Shown here piece by piece: positions 41,881 through 50,129 of a stretch of DNA of 64,000 nt. Positions within the stretch are counted from its first letter, which is position 1, and each line of letters begins with the position of its first letter. The notes beneath the pieces were generated by a model. It saw nothing but the letters and a program-made list of their open reading frames with translations, was not told where the DNA came from and searched no databases. Source of the stretch: Mesostigma viride. Lineage: Eukaryota; Streptophyta; Mesostigmatophyceae; Mesostigmatales; Mesostigmataceae. Location of the stretch: contig RPFO01000003.1 in NCBI GenBank assembly GCA_009746045.1, positions 1,345,969-1,409,968 on the forward strand, in the 5' to 3' direction. A program made the translations under genes and the position numbers.

Positions 41881-42023
41881 TGTCGCGTCTGCGTGCCACA
41901 ATCTCCGGCGCCACCATGGCGGCTGGCCACTCAGCTTAATTTGGTAAAACCCAAATGAGCTGAGCTGATGTGCCTGCCTTAACTGCATGCCCTGTGGGGT
42001 GGGCGAGGACCTGTCCCATGATT
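41881..42023 (-). repeat. B1: internal copy of the 143-bp split repeat
   Basis: Separated from the L repeat by GC, so the junction reads GTGACA-GC-TGTCGC on the plus strand, a near-perfect palindrome made of the two element ends. The polypurine tract abuts its other side. Confidence 0.88.
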
Positions 42024-42032
42024 CCCCCCCTC
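42024..42032 (-). promoter_or_regulatory. polypurine tract (plus-strand primer)
   Basis: GAGGGGGGG on the minus strand, ending exactly where B1 begins. In LTR elements this primes second-strand synthesis at the start of U3, so B1 behaves as the first part of the LTR. Confidence 0.75.
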
Positions 42033-42049
42033 GCTGGCGACCGGCCCCA

Positions 42050-45000
42050 TCACGAAGACAGCGATCGTACCAAGACAAGGGCAGCGGTGACCGCAGTCAA
42101 GCTGCGGGAGGTAAACTGCGCAGCGGTGCACACTGGACAAAACCAATCCCCCTCCGGAATGCTGGTGACCACGGGCTGCAAGCACTGCATGTGCCAACCA
42201 CAGTTACACTGATCACACAATAACATGGACTCCGCCTGATCGACCCGGTGACAAACCTGACACTGGGCGTCCTTGACTCGGCGAGATGTGTGCGGTTGGA
42301 GGTCGTGGACCAAATTGGGCAGTGAGCAGGGACTGAGATTGCTGAGGTTGTCTGTCGTACGGCTCCCGTCGGCGCCCTCCAAAATTGCCACTCCCGATGG
42401 TTTGATAGCCACAATGCGCAAAATGGTGGGCCCCGCCTCCACATCCAAAGTGTGCTTCAGCTGAGTGCGCAGGAAAACATACTGCCCTGGCCTAAACCGC
42501 AGCTGGCGAGCCATGTATGCGCCCCCCCGGCGCTGAGCGTAACGCAGGGAGTCCCTGTGCTGAGCAATGAACAAGTTGTTCATCGCGATGGGCATGACCT
42601 TCTTAAAAGTCTCTGCCCTGGCCAGCACCTCAACCAAAAATTGCTGAGCGTTGTCGAAGGCCATGGGTTCGGGGTGCGCAACCTGTGCCTCCGTAGGCAA
42701 AAGAGGATTACGCCCGAACAGAAGGAAATACGGGGAGAAGGTAGCGAGAGACTCCTGGGGAGACATGCGATAACCCATGGCAATCCATGCCAACTCGCGA
42801 TCCCACCTGGCCGACTCCGGCACCTGCAGGCTCCACTTGCGCAGCGCCTGCTTGACGGTCTGCACCAATCTCTCAGCCAAACCATTGGCCTGAGGATGCT
42901 CCCGAGAAGTGCGACGGTGATCAATAAGACATCCATCCAGCAACTCCTGGAACTCACCCCTGAACTCACCACCCTGGTCCGTGACTACCTCCGCGGGAGC
43001 CCCAAACCTGGTGATGATGTCTGCAAAATGCTTCGCTGTGGTAGCGGCATGCTTGTCAGCAATGGGGATCAACTCAACCCATTTGCTAAAGCTCTCCACG
43101 CATACCATGACATAGAGGTTGCCGTCAGGGCTCTCCTGAAACGGCCCGCACAGATCGACGTGCCAGCGATAAAACAAGCCCTTGATGGGAAGCGACATCA
43201 GCTCCTTGGCACCATGATCTGCGCTAAAGTTAGCCTTGGTTCGAGCACACGGGACACAGCTGGCCACTACCTGGGCCACTGTGTGTCGCATGTTATTCCA
43301 CCAATAGCTGGTCCGTACGAGGCTGAGCGTGCGATTGCCACCCAAGTGACCATACCGCTCGTGGTACGCCTGCACTATAGCAACGCGCTTGTCAGGCGGT
43401 GGGACGACCACCCTACGCTTGCCCAACAGCTTGTACAAAACCCCATCTTCCCAACCATAGGTTGCAGCCCTGTGCTGCACCCTGTTCAACTCCGTCGCCT
43501 TCTGAGCAGGAGTCCAATCGACTGGAGTAGGAGTCAAGACAGCACCCTGCACTTGCTCCAAAACTCGACCATCTAGCCAGATATCAGCGGTGTAGCAATC
43601 AGCAAGAGAGCTACGCGCTAAGAGAGCCTGCACAGCGATCAGCTGCTGCAGAGAAGGATCAATGTCAAAGGACAGAGACCTACCCTCTTCCATAGCGCAC
43701 ACAGCTTTGGATGGCGTGAATGGCGACGGCCGCACCGGGTCGTCGCTGATGCCGAAGTCCGCCACAGAGTACTCGACACTGCGCCACCACGCCTCCTCCT
43801 CATCGTCGGCCGCATACCCAGCAGCGTTCACAAAGACCACAGAACCCGACGAGCCCTCGGCACCCATGGCCCGGGCTCCAGTGTGGTCAACAGTGGTAGG
43901 CATGGCGTATCGGGATAGCACATCGGCGTTGACATGGTCCTTGCCGGCCCGATGCACAATGGTCATGTGGTACTCCTGGATAATCATGGCCCATCGGGCG
44001 AGCTTACCCGTCAGGTTGGTGTTGGTCATTAGCCACTGAAGCGGCTGGTGGTCTGTCACCAGAGTAAACACGCGCCCAACTAAATACGGGCGAAAGTGCT
44101 TGATGGCCCACACCACAGCCAGTGCCTCCCCCTCATAGGAAGAATACCGGCTCTCCGCTGGGTTGTTGCTGCGACTAGCATAAGCAATAACGTGCTCGCG
44201 CCCATCACCATCCTTTTGCGCCAAGACCGCACCCAGTCCTACCTTGGACCAGTCGGTATATAACACAAACGGCAAAGCATAGTCAGGGGCGCGCAGAATC
44301 GGGGCCGACGTGAGCTCCTGCTTGATTGTCTCGATGGCGCGTTGCTGTGCGGGACCCCACGCCCACACGCACCCCTTCTTGAGTAACTCGGTCAAGGGCT
44401 TCACCTTGCTGCTGAAGTTCTCAATGTAACCTCGGTAATAGCCAGCCAAACCCAAATACGCCCGCACCCCTGAGACATCCGTGGGTACGGCGGCCTGCAC
44501 AATGGATTCGACCTTGGCGGCATCAGGCGTCCGGCCACCCGGCACAATCTGATGACCAAGGAATGAGAGGGTCCGCTGGGCGAACTTGCACTTCTCAGGG
44601 TGCAGCCGCATATTATGCTCCTCGAGAGCCAAGCGAACCTGCTCCAAGTGCGCCAGGTGCTCCTCAAATGTCGCGCTAAAGACGATTACATCATCAATGT
44701 AACAAGCGGCGAAAGGAAGACCTGCAAGCACTTTGTCCATAGCTCGTTGGAAAACAGCACTAGCGTTGCGGTGCCCAAAGGGCATGCGCACCCACTCATA
44801 CAAATTGCCGCCCCCCCAGAATGCAAGCTTCCGCTGATCCTCCGGCGCAACTGCGATCTGATGAAAGCCGCTACGCAGGTCCAGCGAGGACACAAACTTC
44901 ACATGAGGAGATATCTTATCCAGGACATCATCCACACGTGGCATGGGGTAACGGTCCACGGGTGTGTGTGCATTCAGCAACCGCAGATCGGTGGCCATGC

Positions 45001-45169
45001 GCATACCCGTCCATGCCCCGGTGATAGCGTCCTTCTTGGGCGCAACGACAACGGCAGCGGCATAGCTGGAGGAAGATTGCCTGATGATACCGGCATCCTC
45101 TAACTCCTTGCATTGCTCGGCTACAAAATCCAACTCGGCCTGACTCAGGCGATGCTGGCGTCGGAACAA
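42050..45169 (-). CDS. pol: pol: reverse transcriptase, RNase H, integrase and C-terminal PHD finger
   Basis: 1039 codons, with residues counted from the listed start. RT 1-240: SLDLRSGFHQI (94-104) and YIDD (157-160). RNase H about 300-420, D306 and D373 visible. Integrase: H2C2 zinc site H603/H608/C638/C641 and catalytic D672, D731, E766. C-terminal PHD finger in the canonical Cys4-His-Cys3 pattern (C970, C973, C985, C988, H993, C996, C1011, C1014). Family knowledge: PHD fingers read histone H3 tails; some gypsy integrases carry a chromodomain at this place to steer insertion. Inference: the PHD finger targets integration to chromatin with a given H3K4 state. The frame starts inside the previous one (25-nt overlap), offset by minus one. 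Every catalytic motif seen is intact. Confidence 0.93.
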   Translation of the reverse strand: MFRRQHRLSQAELDFVAEQCKELEDAGIIRQSSSSYAAAVVVAPKKDAITGAWTGMRMATDLRLLNAHTPVDRYPMPRVDDVLDKISPHVKFVSSLDLRSGFHQIAVAPEDQRKLAFWGGGNLYEWVRMPFGHRNASAVFQRAMDKVLAGLPFAACYIDDVIVFSATFEEHLAHLEQVRLALEEHNMRLHPEKCKFAQRTLSFLGHQIVPGGRTPDAAKVESIVQAAVPTDVSGVRAYLGLAGYYRGYIENFSSKVKPLTELLKKGCVWAWGPAQQRAIETIKQELTSAPILRAPDYALPFVLYTDWSKVGLGAVLAQKDGDGREHVIAYASRSNNPAESRYSSYEGEALAVVWAIKHFRPYLVGRVFTLVTDHQPLQWLMTNTNLTGKLARWAMIIQEYHMTIVHRAGKDHVNADVLSRYAMPTTVDHTGARAMGAEGSSGSVVFVNAAGYAADDEEEAWWRSVEYSVADFGISDDPVRPSPFTPSKAVCAMEEGRSLSFDIDPSLQQLIAVQALLARSSLADCYTADIWLDGRVLEQVQGAVLTPTPVDWTPAQKATELNRVQHRAATYGWEDGVLYKLLGKRRVVVPPPDKRVAIVQAYHERYGHLGGNRTLSLVRTSYWWNNMRHTVAQVVASCVPCARTKANFSADHGAKELMSLPIKGLFYRWHVDLCGPFQESPDGNLYVMVCVESFSKWVELIPIADKHAATTAKHFADIITRFGAPAEVVTDQGGEFRGEFQELLDGCLIDHRRTSREHPQANGLAERLVQTVKQALRKWSLQVPESARWDRELAWIAMGYRMSPQESLATFSPYFLLFGRNPLLPTEAQVAHPEPMAFDNAQQFLVEVLARAETFKKVMPIAMNNLFIAQHRDSLRYAQRRGGAYMARQLRFRPGQYVFLRTQLKHTLDVEAGPTILRIVAIKPSGVAILEGADGSRTTDNLSNLSPCSLPNLVHDLQPHTSRRVKDAQCQVCHRVDQAESMLLCDQCNCGWHMQCLQPVVTSIPEGDWFCPVCTAAQFTSRSLTAVTAALVLVRSLSS

Positions 45170-48087
45170 AGGGTGTCAGTGTCCAATGGAACACGCATGG
45201 TCCCACCATTGAAACACCCCAGTTCATCACTTGTGAAAGCGAAGGCCCCCCTTGCAGTGCCTAGCCACTTTAGCATGGCTGAGCGCTGCGCATCAGAAAG
45301 GTGTTCGCCAATAGCCCAGGGGTGCGTATCCGCGGGATCACCCACAGCTACCGCATGTGCCTCAAGATGCGGCGCCCTAGCCGCATCGTCGTGGAACAAG
45401 GAAAAGGCTGCCACGCCTGGTGTGACACCCACCGCCGGAGCCTCGCGTGCCGCACGGTGTATTACCCGATGCAGCGTGGGCTCGCCGGCCAGCACGGTGC
45501 TGGTCAGCAGGGCGGTCATGAGAATGATAGTCCACACCTGTCGCAGACGCCACCCCCATGCTGATGAAGTCCCCGTCGCTGCAGGGCGCTTCAGTTTGGC
45601 TGCGCGCGCCTCAACCTGCTGAGGCGGATTGGCTGGGGACGCCCCCCCAGACTGGCGCACGGCAACCGATGCAAGCAGCACATACCCGACCTGCAACACC
45701 GACATAGCCTGGCCTATCAAAGACCAGCGCTCACTCTCGAGCACGCCCGGCAGCGCCGAGGCCCCGACATGAAAACCCATGCTGGCCTCACGAAATTCTG
45801 CGGGTGGCTGCACCAACAGACCGGTGGTAGTGTCCCAAACGAGACCCTTACCCCGATCACGGTATGCTGTCGACCCTTGGTAACTGACCAGGGTCGGCAG
45901 TGCACACATGGGGCTCCCGACCCGGTTGACGCGTGCATACGGTGGGCGATCCTCGCTATCCACCTTCTGCGTGACTAGGTGGGAAGGCAATGCTACCTCC
46001 GCAGACACACTCGGATGCTGCCTTGCTACGGCCCCCAAGACCGCCTGCACATCGGTCGCACACGCCACGTTGGTCCAATAGGCACGCAAACGATGCGTGA
46101 GCCCACCCAGCCCTGCGTTGTCACACACGATGGGCTCCCCCAGGAGTGCCACGATTGTAGCCCAGTCCTCCCGCACCGCCTGATGTGGGCTGTCACCCGC
46201 CACAACGTTCTCAAACAGATACGCAGGCGGATGGGGCTGACGCGACTGCAACAGTCCCACCACACGCAACAGTTCCCAGAACAGCGCGCTACGCGGATCG
46301 GCTAGCCCCCGCCCTTGCCCTGCCTGGCTCAGGCCCTGGCACTCCCAACCCGCAATTACCAAGTCGATGGCATGATGCCTGCGCAACAACTGCTGCACCT
46401 GCACCTCACCGATGGCTCGGATATCTTGAGGACATTCCCCAAACGGGTCACGCCATGCTGATGGCGGAAACTGCGCGGGATACTCTCGCGACAACACGCC
46501 ACAGTGACTGAAGTACACCTGACGCGCCTTGTGCGATGGCTCTACCGCGATGAGTTTACGGCACACGCCGCCTGCGGCCAAAAAGCCTGCAATGCCCCCT
46601 CCGATCCCCGCAAACAGTTCCAACACTACCGCACCCTTGGCAAAATCAGGGGCCTGCGGTAAGATTGCAGCAGAAAAATTACCTTGGGCCTCCGAGACAC
46701 CCGGTTGCAGCAAAGTGAGGCCATGGCTGGCCATCTGAGGAATGGTGATGACGGCTTCAGTTACCCGCTTGCGCATAGCCAGCTGCCGCGTGGACGTCAC
46801 AGCATCCAGCGACCACTGCGTGCGCATCTTGGCAATGCTCGCCGTTGGCTGGGGCAGCACCGTCCGATGCTTGTCCCACGCCGATGAGCCCGCCGCCCGT
46901 ACCTCCACCATGCTGACCTCCACCACGCCCGCAGCCGCGGAAGGGTTGAGGCGTGCAGCCCCGGCTGAAGAACTGAAGCATGAGACCGGCACGCTGGCCC
47001 GCTTCAGGCCAGCCCCATCCCAATCAGGGATGTAAGATGCCTCCTCCGCCCTATAGTCCACCTGAACCATGGCGCGAGCAAGGACATCCACCCCGAGTAG
47101 TGCGGAATATCCACACTTGTTGACCACCAGCGCATACGCGGACACGGTGGTCATGCTAGAGGCGCGCAACGGATTGAAAATCACGTTGACTTTAACCGCC
47201 GTCATAGCGTACGGCTTACTAGCCGGACCCTGCCAACCTGACACAGACACGGGGCTTTCCACTAAGCCACCGTTCTCGTAGGTCAGGTTCAGCATGGTGG
47301 CCAAGTCCGTGCTGATGACTAGCGGCTGAGCACCGCTATCAAGCTTGACTGCGCCAACCAACGGACATGTCACCATGTCGCTCCATACATCTCCACAGGC
47401 TCCAACTGCTTGGAACGCCATGGACGGCTCACCATTGGGGTATGGAACCACCGTGGGAACCTGGGGGACTGCACTAGTGCGCTGCTGGCTACTTGTGCTG
47501 ACCACTCCCGCTTGCACCACGGGCACTGCGGCTTCTACCGGCTGGCGCCCGTAGGTGACGGACTCAGAATTGCGCAAGGTGCGCACATCATGCCCATCTG
47601 CGAACAACTGGATCTCGGACACAACCGACCCCAGCCACTCAACCCCCTTCTGCCCGAAGGTGTCGACCACCTGCCGTGCTGAAAACATGGGTACGTCCAC
47701 AATGAACGGCATTGGGTACACAGGCGCCAATCGCCTACGCTGCTCCAGCCCAGCAGGGTTCGCATGCTCAAAAGCAGATTGCACCCCAGCCAGCGGCATG
47801 GAAAAGGACGCGGGCAACTGCCCGGCAGGCAACATGGGTGCCTGCTGAAAAGAAAGCGGGCTGCGTGCCTGCTTGCCTTTGGTAGCCTCCGCAGCGTTGA
47901 TCTCGACGTCACCCGGCATGGGCGCCCAGAATGGGTCCTCCCGGTACACCGTCTCGAATTGGTTGGGGGGCGCCGTCGCCTCCTCACCATGCTTGATGGC
48001 AGCCACCTGGGCTTCCATCGAGTCGGTCTTGCCCGCCATCTCGGCGAAGTGGACCGTCTTGATGCCCGCGGCTGGACACTTGTTCAT
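45145..48087 (-). CDS. aspartic protease and C5 cytosine DNA methyltransferase (pol N-terminal part)
   Basis: 980 codons from the first ATG, but the frame is open further upstream and includes a CCHC zinc knuckle at 48177-48136. A retropepsin site KLDSGA (D250) is followed by LLGVDVL. The methyltransferase spans about residues 487-800 (46630-45690): motif I ELFAGIGGG (490-498), motif IV with catalytic Cys583 in GWECQGLS (the usual PPCQ has become WECQ), motif VI FENV (625-628), motif VIII THRLRAYW, motif IX FREASMGF and motif X GQAMSV (792-797). The target-recognition region is short. A hydrophobic segment (about 851-868) follows. Known: retrotransposon DNMTs of charophytes and dinoflagellates can methylate CG de novo. 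Inference: this enzyme marks element cDNA or nearby host DNA. Confidence 0.92.
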   Translation of the reverse strand: MNKCPAAGIKTVHFAEMAGKTDSMEAQVAAIKHGEEATAPPNQFETVYREDPFWAPMPGDVEINAAEATKGKQARSPLSFQQAPMLPAGQLPASFSMPLAGVQSAFEHANPAGLEQRRRLAPVYPMPFIVDVPMFSARQVVDTFGQKGVEWLGSVVSEIQLFADGHDVRTLRNSESVTYGRQPVEAAVPVVQAGVVSTSSQQRTSAVPQVPTVVPYPNGEPSMAFQAVGACGDVWSDMVTCPLVGAVKLDSGAQPLVISTDLATMLNLTYENGGLVESPVSVSGWQGPASKPYAMTAVKVNVIFNPLRASSMTTVSAYALVVNKCGYSALLGVDVLARAMVQVDYRAEEASYIPDWDGAGLKRASVPVSCFSSSAGAARLNPSAAAGVVEVSMVEVRAAGSSAWDKHRTVLPQPTASIAKMRTQWSLDAVTSTRQLAMRKRVTEAVITIPQMASHGLTLLQPGVSEAQGNFSAAILPQAPDFAKGAVVLELFAGIGGGIAGFLAAGGVCRKLIAVEPSHKARQVYFSHCGVLSREYPAQFPPSAWRDPFGECPQDIRAIGEVQVQQLLRRHHAIDLVIAGWECQGLSQAGQGRGLADPRSALFWELLRVVGLLQSRQPHPPAYLFENVVAGDSPHQAVREDWATIVALLGEPIVCDNAGLGGLTHRLRAYWTNVACATDVQAVLGAVARQHPSVSAEVALPSHLVTQKVDSEDRPPYARVNRVGSPMCALPTLVSYQGSTAYRDRGKGLVWDTTTGLLVQPPAEFREASMGFHVGASALPGVLESERWSLIGQAMSVLQVGYVLLASVAVRQSGGASPANPPQQVEARAAKLKRPAATGTSSAWGWRLRQVWTIILMTALLTSTVLAGEPTLHRVIHRAAREAPAVGVTPGVAAFSLFHDDAARAPHLEAHAVAVGDPADTHPWAIGEHLSDAQRSAMLKWLGTARGAFAFTSDELGCFNGGTMRVPLDTDTLCSDASIA

Positions 48088-49922
48088 CAGGTGCCACTTC
48101 GTGTCTGCCCCATGCGGCTTCGTGCAGCGGCTTGGACACTCGCGACTAAGGTGCCCATCCTTGTCGCAAAGGAAGCAGCCCGATTTGCGCGCATCCGTCC
48201 TAGTACCCGTCTGTGAGGACGTGCCCCCCCAGCTCGCGTCGGGGCGGCAGCGTCTTTGTTGCCGCCAGCGGCGTTACCCTGGGTTGCATCATGCGATGAG
48301 GCGTTGCGAGACCCCCCTTGGTTCCTGCTAGCACCGTGGCCGCCTTGCGGGCGCGCTTGTCTTGTGGCAGACGACTCACCCGACTTGGCCTTGGTCAGCG
48401 CGTCGACCTTGGCCTGCAGCTCGGCCACCACCGTGCTTACCGAGATCCGGCCTTGCGCGTGTCGTCGCATCATGGCCCTGACCTCAATGCACAGTGACCG
48501 CAATCGCCACGGCTGGCCGTTGGGCGGCGTGGGCAGCTCCATCTCCTTGGAGCCTAGCGCTTGCAGCCATTTCTGACACGCCAGCTTTTCGGACCAGTCC
48601 TCCACTTCGCCGGCGAACTCCATGAGGCGCTCGTAAGATTGCTCCGGGGTTTCACCCTCGGCTATCTTGAAACTGCGCCACTCACGCTCTGCCTTGATGG
48701 TCTCCACCGGGTATTCCTGGCGAAGGAGGCCCCACAGTTCCTCGGCAGGGTCGACACCATACATGATGTTGTCATAGTCGGGCTGGCCACGCCCGTCGAA
48801 GCCGAACCACACGTCCGTGTGACGCGTGTACAGCGAGACCTCTCTCCACTGCTCCACCAGCCTAGCCACTCGCCTCAGCGTAAGGCCGTGAAAGAAAAAA
48901 TGCATGTTGTTCATCACAAACTCATGCATTACAGCGCCTTGCGTAGTCATGTATTGCAGATCAATCCATGACTTGTACGCGTTGTAGGCCTGCGCCAGCG
49001 TGGCCAGATTGCCGGTTGTGGAGAACTTCTCGCGCATGTCCACCCGTGGTAGGGTGGGCATCTTCGCGCCTTCCGGTATGAGGCGCACCCTTTGCGGGTA
49101 CTGCACCCCATCGGCATCCTCCGGCGGTCGCTGAGCTGCGCGTCCCTGCGCCAGCGTGCTTGGTCGTGCTGCCTCCCGTACTCGGAAAGCCAGCGGCGTG
49201 GTTATGTCCTCCATGGGCGGAATGCGCCCGATTGGCACACTTGACCACCGTGCAGTCGACCCGCCGGTCAGCGCCCCACCGCCTCGCCCAAACGGAATTG
49301 AGGCCCCGCCTGGCAGCATGCGTCCTGGTGCACCCCTGTGTGGGTCCATCGCGCGCGCCAGCCCTGCCCCGTTCTCCTCGTGCAATCCGTCTCGCGCTTG
49401 ATCGAAAGGCAGGCGCCTGGGCGCCAGCGTATACTCGCCCCGTGGCTGACCATCCGCCTCACCAAGCAAGTCGTGTTGGGTTAGCGACCCAGCCAAAACC
49501 CCCGGTTCCATCGAAGCCCTTCCCGCCGCATTACCTGAGGTTGGCGGCTGGTCCCGCTCCCTCGGCTCCGCGGCAACACCACTGGGGCCCGGCATCGATG
49601 CCTGCCCGTCCCATGGTGTGGACTGCAGATGACGACCCTCTACGGCCACCAATCTGTCGGTCACTTCCCGCATCTGCAGCGCCAATTGCTGCTGCAACTG
49701 TTGCGACTGTTGCTGCATCTGCGCTTGCATCTGCGCGAACAGCGCCACCATACTCAGCGGCGCTTCTTGGTCGCGACTCTCACCCACTGCGGGTACGGCG
49801 GGAGGAATTCCGCCATTCGACCCCGGAGCGGACGTGTTGGCATCTGCTCTATTTGCATCCGCCATGGCTCGAGTCTGCGCTCGCGTCAGTGGCATGCACC
49901 AGCTGACCGATGGGCAAAACAA
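48087..49922 (-). CDS. gag: gag: capsid-type structural protein
   Basis: 611 codons; the real start may be the internal Met at 49865 (MADANRADANTS). A Gln-rich coiled coil (about 65-90) precedes a Ty3-type capsid region (LATLAQAYNAYKSWIDLQY ... WRSFKIAEGETPEQSYERLMEF). A Gly/Arg/Ser-rich region follows. The CCHC knuckle (C-x2-C-x4-H-x4-C) is in the next frame, reached by a minus-one step at a run of seven G (48230-48224 on the minus strand). The last 40 codons of this frame are therefore probably out of frame. Confidence 0.85.
   Translation of the reverse strand: MFCPSVSWCMPLTRAQTRAMADANRADANTSAPGSNGGIPPAVPAVGESRDQEAPLSMVALFAQMQAQMQQQSQQLQQQLALQMREVTDRLVAVEGRHLQSTPWDGQASMPGPSGVAAEPRERDQPPTSGNAAGRASMEPGVLAGSLTQHDLLGEADGQPRGEYTLAPRRLPFDQARDGLHEENGAGLARAMDPHRGAPGRMLPGGASIPFGRGGGALTGGSTARWSSVPIGRIPPMEDITTPLAFRVREAARPSTLAQGRAAQRPPEDADGVQYPQRVRLIPEGAKMPTLPRVDMREKFSTTGNLATLAQAYNAYKSWIDLQYMTTQGAVMHEFVMNNMHFFFHGLTLRRVARLVEQWREVSLYTRHTDVWFGFDGRGQPDYDNIMYGVDPAEELWGLLRQEYPVETIKAEREWRSFKIAEGETPEQSYERLMEFAGEVEDWSEKLACQKWLQALGSKEMELPTPPNGQPWRLRSLCIEVRAMMRRHAQGRISVSTVVAELQAKVDALTKAKSGESSATRQARPQGGHGASRNQGGSRNASSHDATQGNAAGGNKDAAAPTRAGGARPHRRVLGRMRANRAASFATRMGTLVASVQAAARSRMGQTRSGT
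48224..48230 (-). promoter_or_regulatory. candidate frameshift site between gag and protease/MTase
   Basis: GGGGGGG on the coding strand, zero-frame codons GGG-GGG-GCA. Stepping back one base gives the frame holding the zinc knuckle, protease and methyltransferase. A homopolymer length error in the assembly is an equal alternative. Confidence 0.5.
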
Positions 49923-50115
49923 GAACCAACAAGCCTAGGTTAGCCTGCCAGAAAAAGACAAGAGCCAGCAAATTCTGGCTAGTTCTATTTTCTTAAAATC
50001 TGTCTCAAGACACTTCCTTTACAAACTGTCAGCCAGGCCGTTCCCTGTACTGCTGATGGTTGATAAACACTAAAGCCAACGTCTTGGCTTCAAACAGAAG
50101 GAAGCAGACTACCGG

Positions 50116-50129
50116 GTAGTCTCTTCGAG
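50116..50129 (-). promoter_or_regulatory. primer-binding-site position, complementary to the element's own L repeat
   Basis: The first 14 bases after the 5' L repeat on the minus strand are CTCGAAGAGACTAC. The same 14 bases occur on the plus strand inside L (50423-50436 and 41035-41048), so the RNA can pair with itself exactly here. No match to a tRNA 3' end (TGG...) was seen. Confidence 0.65.

Noticed and set aside
42452-43576. 374-codon plus-strand frame inside the retrotransposon
   Set aside because: Shadow of the RNase H/integrase frame on the opposite strand; no domain of its own.
49160-49906. 248-codon plus-strand frame opposite gag
   Set aside because: GC-rich shadow of the gag coding strand.
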